A stretch of DNA of 64,000 nucleotides from an uncultured Eggerthellaceae bacterium (GTDB taxonomy: Bacteria > Actinomycetota > Coriobacteriia > Coriobacteriales > Eggerthellaceae): the NCBI GenBank assembly GCA_910589125.1, contig CAJURX010000006.1:1-64000 (forward strand), in the 5' to 3' direction. Under the pieces are notes generated by a model. It was not told where the DNA came from. It saw only the letters and a list, made by a program, of their open reading frames with translations, and searched no databases. Shown here piece by piece: positions 60,998 to 64,000 of this stretch. How positions within the stretch are numbered: position 1 is the first letter of the stretch; each line of letters starts with the position of its first letter. Both the position numbers and the translations under genes were made by a program.

Positions 60998-61600
60998 TCA
61001 GTGATGGGTGATGATCTCATCCACCAGGCCATAGTCCTTGGCCTGCTCTGCGGTCATGTAATTGTCGCGCTCGGTGTCATCCTGGATCTTCTCGATGGAC
61101 TGACCGGTGTTGTCAGCCAGGATCTTGTTCAAGCGCTTGCGCGTCTTGAGCATGAAGTCAGCCACGATGGCGATCTCGGTCTGCTGACCCTGCGCGCCAC
61201 CGAGCGGCTGGTGGATGAGCACCATGGAGTTCGGGAGGCAATAGCGCTTGCCCTTCGCGCCTGATGACAGCAGGACCGCCGCCATGGAAGCGCACTCGCC
61301 GATGCAGATGGTGGATACATCGCACTTGATGAAGTTCATCGTATCCAAGATGCCCAGGCCAGCAGTGACCGAGCCGCCCGGGGAGTTGATGTAGAGGGAG
61401 ATATCCTTCTCGGGATCTGCGCTCTCGAGATGCAGCAGCTGCGCCACCACGGAGTTCGCAACATGGTCGTCGATCTGCTCTCCCAAGAAGACGATCCTGT
61501 CATTGAGCAAGCGTGAATAGATGTCATAGCTGCGCTCACCGCGTGGTGATTGCTCGATGACGTACGGTATCAATGCATTCCTCGCCACTTCGATGCTCAT
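60998..61600 (-). CDS. clpP: ClpP protease subunit
   Basis: The serine protease subunit of Clp complexes. The catalytic triad is visible: Ser105 in GECASMAAVLLSSGAKG, His130 in VLIHQPLGGAQGQ, and Asp179 in ERDNYMTAEQAK. INSPGGSVTAGLG is also diagnostic. Two hundred residues is normal. A GAGG site precedes the ATG. It lies 149 nt after tig, with its own promoter-like hexamers. It is the only clpP copy in this window. Confidence 0.96.
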   Translation of the reverse strand: MSIEVARNALIPYVIEQSPRGERSYDIYSRLLNDRIVFLGEQIDDHVANSVVAQLLHLESADPEKDISLYINSPGGSVTAGLGILDTMNFIKCDVSTICIGECASMAAVLLSSGAKGKRYCLPNSMVLIHQPLGGAQGQQTEIAIVADFMLKTRKRLNKILADNTGQSIEKIQDDTERDNYMTAEQAKDYGLVDEIITHH

Positions 61601-61656
61601 GGTTCCTCGCTTTCGCTTTGGGCGCCCGCGCGGACGCCCATCATCGTTTTCCTGAC

Positions 61657-61685
61657 ACTATGATGCCTTTATCTCTCCAATGCAA
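61657..61685 (-). promoter_or_regulatory. Predicted clpP promoter
   Basis: On the minus strand, TTGCAT (-35) and CATAGT (-10) are 17 nt apart in the tig-clpP gap. The leader of about 50 nt has a GC-rich stem (GGGCG/CGCCC at 61620-61639) near the ribosome site. The hexamers are moderate matches. Confidence 0.4.
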
Positions 61686-61749
61686 GAGAACCCGAGCGCA
61701 TCCATGATATGAACTGACTCTCACACCGATGAGCGCAGACCATCCGAAC

Positions 61750-63093
61750 CTACTTGGATGCAGCGTCCTTCTCATCGCGCGCAGCGAAGTCCACCTCCGT
61801 GACCTTCGCCGTCTCCAGCACATCCGCCATGGCCTTGGAGCGGATGAGGCCCTCGCGGATCATGTAGAGGCGTCCGCTCTCGCGCCACTCGCGCTCCGTG
61901 GCGCGGGGGTCATCGAGCCCGGCGCGCTCGAATTCGAGGGTGATGTCCTCATCGGTCGCCTCGATGCCCTTGTTGCGCGCCCACGCATCCAGCGCCAGCT
62001 CGCGCTTTGCCTCGTCCTGTGCCTGGCGCTTGACGTCCTCTTTGAACTCAGCGTTGTCGATGCCCTTCTGGAGAAGATAGCTATCGAAGCTCACGTTCGC
62101 ACGCTGCAGCTGCGAGAAGAAATCCTGGAGCAGCTCAGCCTCCACCTGCTCGGCCATGGACGCGGGGACCTCGCCCTGCACGCGCTCGGCCAGCTGCATG
62201 GCACAGGCGTTCTCCTTGATCTGCGGGATGACCTGAGCCTTCTGCTGCTCGAGGGAATCGGCGATCTCCTTCTTGAGCGCATCGACCGTGTCGAAGCCGA
62301 GCGTCTCGGACACCCACTCGTCAGTGAGCTCAGGGGCCTGCTCCTTCTTGACGACCGCGCAGGTGACCTCGAAGCTCACGGTCTGCCCAGCCAGATCGGC
62401 CATGAGCATGGCGGTCTCATCCTCAGGGACGTCCACGCTGAAGGTGCGGGTCTCCCCCTTCTTGATGCCCTCGATCTTCTTGTCGAGCGCCTCGGAGTAG
62501 AGCCCGGTGCCCAAGCTGTAGAGGAGGGATTCGCTGGTGAGCGAATCGACCGCACTCCCATCGGCCTTGGTGGCCTTGATGTTGATATCCGCTGCGCGAT
62601 CTGCGGTGAGCTTCGTTGCAGCAGAGGCGTTCTCGTAGGTCTTGTAGTGATCCGTGAGCGCTTCGATCTGGGATTCGATCTCCTTGGGGGTAGCCTCCGC
62701 AAGCGGCACCTCCACCTCGACCGGATCATAGGAGGTGAGCTCGAGCTCGGGCTTCACGGCAACGGTCACCTCGAAGGTGAAGGGCTTGCCCGGCTCTATC
62801 GTCCCCACCTCGCCGAAGTCCGGAGAAGCCACAGGGAAGAGCTTCTGCTCTTCGACGACCCTCGGGTACAGCGCGTTCACCAGATCCTCGGTGGCAGAGG
62901 CCAGGACCGCCTCGCGACCGATGGCATTGTCGATCACCGGACGCGGAGCCTTGCCCTTGCGAAAGCCCGGGAACGAATACTGGCGAGCCAGCGTCTTGTA
63001 CGTCTTGCCGACGACGTCGTCGACCTCTTTCACCTCAGCGACGACCTGCGCCTTGACCTTGTTATCTTCAAGCTTCTCTATCTTGGCTTCCAC
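61750..63093 (-). CDS. tig: Trigger factor
   Basis: This chaperone binds the ribosome exit and has peptidyl-prolyl isomerase activity. The ribosome-binding opening is VEAKIEKLEDNKVKAQV, with the signature SFPGFRKGKAPRPVI. The PPIase domain (about 145-230) and helical C-terminal arms follow. The start is a GTG at 63093 with AAGGGA 8 nt upstream, giving 447 residues; a longer open frame adds 42 residues not typical of the family. It is followed by clpP, as often seen. Confidence 0.96.
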   Translation of the reverse strand: MEAKIEKLEDNKVKAQVVAEVKEVDDVVGKTYKTLARQYSFPGFRKGKAPRPVIDNAIGREAVLASATEDLVNALYPRVVEEQKLFPVASPDFGEVGTIEPGKPFTFEVTVAVKPELELTSYDPVEVEVPLAEATPKEIESQIEALTDHYKTYENASAATKLTADRAADINIKATKADGSAVDSLTSESLLYSLGTGLYSEALDKKIEGIKKGETRTFSVDVPEDETAMLMADLAGQTVSFEVTCAVVKKEQAPELTDEWVSETLGFDTVDALKKEIADSLEQQKAQVIPQIKENACAMQLAERVQGEVPASMAEQVEAELLQDFFSQLQRANVSFDSYLLQKGIDNAEFKEDVKRQAQDEAKRELALDAWARNKGIEATDEDITLEFERAGLDDPRATEREWRESGRLYMIREGLIRSKAMADVLETAKVTEVDFAARDEKDAASK

Positions 63094-63123
63094 CTGATCT
63101 GTCCCTTCAGCTATCCAGTGAAT

Positions 63124-63147
63124 GTATGTCGACGTATGGTAACATAC
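63124..63147. repeat. Repeated GTATG pentamers and a palindrome upstream of tig
   Basis: GTATG occurs at 63124-63128 and 63134-63138, and its complement CATAC at 63143-63147; the last two form the perfect palindrome GTATG-GTAA-CATAC. It is 31-54 nt upstream of the tig GTG. It could be an operator, but no known consensus fits. Confidence 0.5.
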
Positions 63148-63191
63148 AGAGTCGCTGCCGGAATGGCTCCAAGCCATGGCGCGAGGCTCGT

Positions 63192-63277
63192 GCGGGTGTG
63201 GCGGAATTGGCAGACGCACCAGATTTAGGTTCTGGCGGGCAACCCCCGTGAAGGTTCAAGTCCTTTCACCCGCACCA
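63192..63277 (+). tRNA. tRNA-Leu (anticodon UAG), CCA encoded
   Basis: The full cloverleaf with a long variable arm is visible: acceptor GCGGGTG/CACCCGC, anticodon stem CCAGA/TCTGG around the loop TTTAGGT (anticodon UAG, leucine CUA/CUG), T-loop GTTCAAGTC, discriminator A and an encoded CCA. It lies on the plus strand, divergent from tig. Confidence 0.95.
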
Positions 63278-63510
63278 TCTCCGATCCCTTGCCCCCCCAC
63301 GCGGATCGAAGCCCATGCGCGATCCAAGCGCGACCCATATCAGGACACCCTTTCGCGCTTCCATATACAAGTGCTCCGCCAGCACATGCCCACCCTCCAG
63401 CAGACCCCTGCGGAGAGCCGCATGGCCTTCTTGCGATGATCCATGCGCGAGCGACGCGCTCAAAGCTTGCCAGGAGTACAATGGGGCCATCTTCACATCG
63501 AGGGATCAGG

Positions 63511-64000
63511 ATGCGATCCATGCGCGATATGCATGCTCCGAAACGCAGGGCGTACCACAAGGCCCGCGCGGCCAGCCGCGGCGGGAGCATGGTACATCCC
63601 TCCATCCACTCCACCAGCTCTGGCATCTCCACGCTCACGCGCCCACCGCGCTCCCGTCGTCGCTATGCCATCGGCGCGCTCGCGCTCGTGGCTGCGATGC
63701 TCCTCTTCGCCATCGCGCACTGCTCTGCACCTGAAAGCGCTGTCGAGGAAGAGGATATCGCCCTTCCCGACACCGGCCCAACCGAGGGGCGCGTGACCTT
63801 CGTGGCCGTGGGCGATAACCTGCCCGATGAGGCGATCGGAAGATATGCGGACTCGCTCGCGGGAGACGTGGGTGATGGCGCATACGATTACGCACCCATC
63901 TATGAGGCCATGAAGCCCATGATCGAGAGCGCCGATCTGGCATACGTCAAGCAAGAGACCCACATCGGCGGAGAGGAGATCGGCCCGCGCGGGTGGCCCT
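63511..64000 (+). CDS. CapA-like poly-gamma-glutamate/metallophosphatase-fold protein, 3' end cut
   Basis: The visible 163 residues have a basic N-terminus, one membrane segment (about 52-70, YAIGALALVAAMLLFAIA) ending in HC, and then the CapA opening VTFVAVGDNLPDEAIGRYA with YDYAPIYEAMKPMIESADL, ending in QETHIGG. CapA-type domains have a metallophosphatase fold and are linked to poly-gamma-glutamate or cell-wall metabolism. The Cys after Ala-His is not a normal lipobox. The start ATG 63511 has GAGG at 8-nt spacing. The 233-nt gap after tRNA-Leu (63278-63510) shows no other gene. Confidence 0.85.
   Translation, partial: MRSMRDMHAPKRRAYHKARAASRGGSMVHPSIHSTSSGISTLTRPPRSRRRYAIGALALVAAMLLFAIAHCSAPESAVEEEDIALPDTGPTEGRVTFVAVGDNLPDEAIGRYADSLAGDVGDGAYDYAPIYEAMKPMIESADLAYVKQETHIGGEEIGPRGWP

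Noticed and set aside
61729..63228. A 499-codon open frame on the plus strand
   Set aside because: It covers tig in antisense and runs into tRNA-Leu. No domain is visible.
1..64000. CRISPR array, prophage, insertion sequence or integron
   Set aside because: No regular repeats, phage genes, transposase of an IS family or integrase were seen. The Rpn gene is the only mobile-type gene.

Overview
The window is a dense run of housekeeping genes on a chromosome of roughly 60% G+C (estimated by eye). Most genes lie on the minus strand in long operons. Gene order and protein features point to a high-GC Gram-positive bacterium, most likely of class Coriobacteriia (Actinomycetota): the whiA-yvcK-rapZ-uvrC block next to gap-pgk-tpiA-gpmI-secG, a membrane pyrophosphatase, a UvrC with an extra cysteine-rich linker, and a LexA box of the Gram-positive type. 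This placement is inference from recalled family traits; no 16S or marker search was possible.

Layout. (1) 1-10.6 kb, minus strand: tRNA-Leu(GAG), secG, the lower-glycolysis operon (gap, pgk, tpiA, gpmI) and whiA-yvcK-rapZ-uvrC. (2) 10.6-16 kb: a plus-strand DEAD-box RNA helicase, the RNA-polymerase recycling ATPase gene helD, and NADP-type gdhA. (3) 16-25.9 kb: uvrA heads an operon with a membrane-anchored protein of unknown function and an EamA transporter, behind a promoter that carries a LexA box; then dnaG, divergent dgt, a ferredoxin-tailed aldo/keto reductase, and rnhA. (4) 25.9-36.4 kb: hppA, then the translation/transcription operon rimP-nusA-ylxR-infB-rbfA-nrnA-truB-ribF, whose leader holds a terminator hairpin and whose last gene, ribF, is frameshifted at a G6 tract. 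(5) 36.4-47 kb: gtrA facing a polytopic membrane protein, with leuA, serA and serC upstream; a HemN-like radical SAM gene; ilvB-ilvN. (6) 47-54 kb: prfA-prmC-punA feeding into ilvBN, trxB, trxA, a CPA2-type antiporter, and an Rpn-family PD-(D/E)XK nuclease gene that is the only clearly accessory gene. (7) 54-64 kb: thrS, a zinc-ribbon membrane protein, valS, clpX, clpP, tig, tRNA-Leu(UAG) and the 5' part of a CapA-like gene.

How the genes fit together: central carbon flow to 3-phosphoglycerate and pyruvate, serine and branched-chain amino-acid synthesis (serA, serC, leuA, ilvBN), glutamate assimilation (gdhA), ribosome maturation and translation initiation, excision repair (uvrA, uvrC), and protein quality control (tig, clpP, clpX). 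No CRISPR array, prophage, insertion sequence or rRNA gene is visible. I found no clearly new multi-gene system. The best leads are the rimP leader attenuator, the ribF frameshift, the zinc-finger tail on NusA, the overlap of gtrA with its convergent neighbour, and the SOS-type promoter ahead of uvrA.
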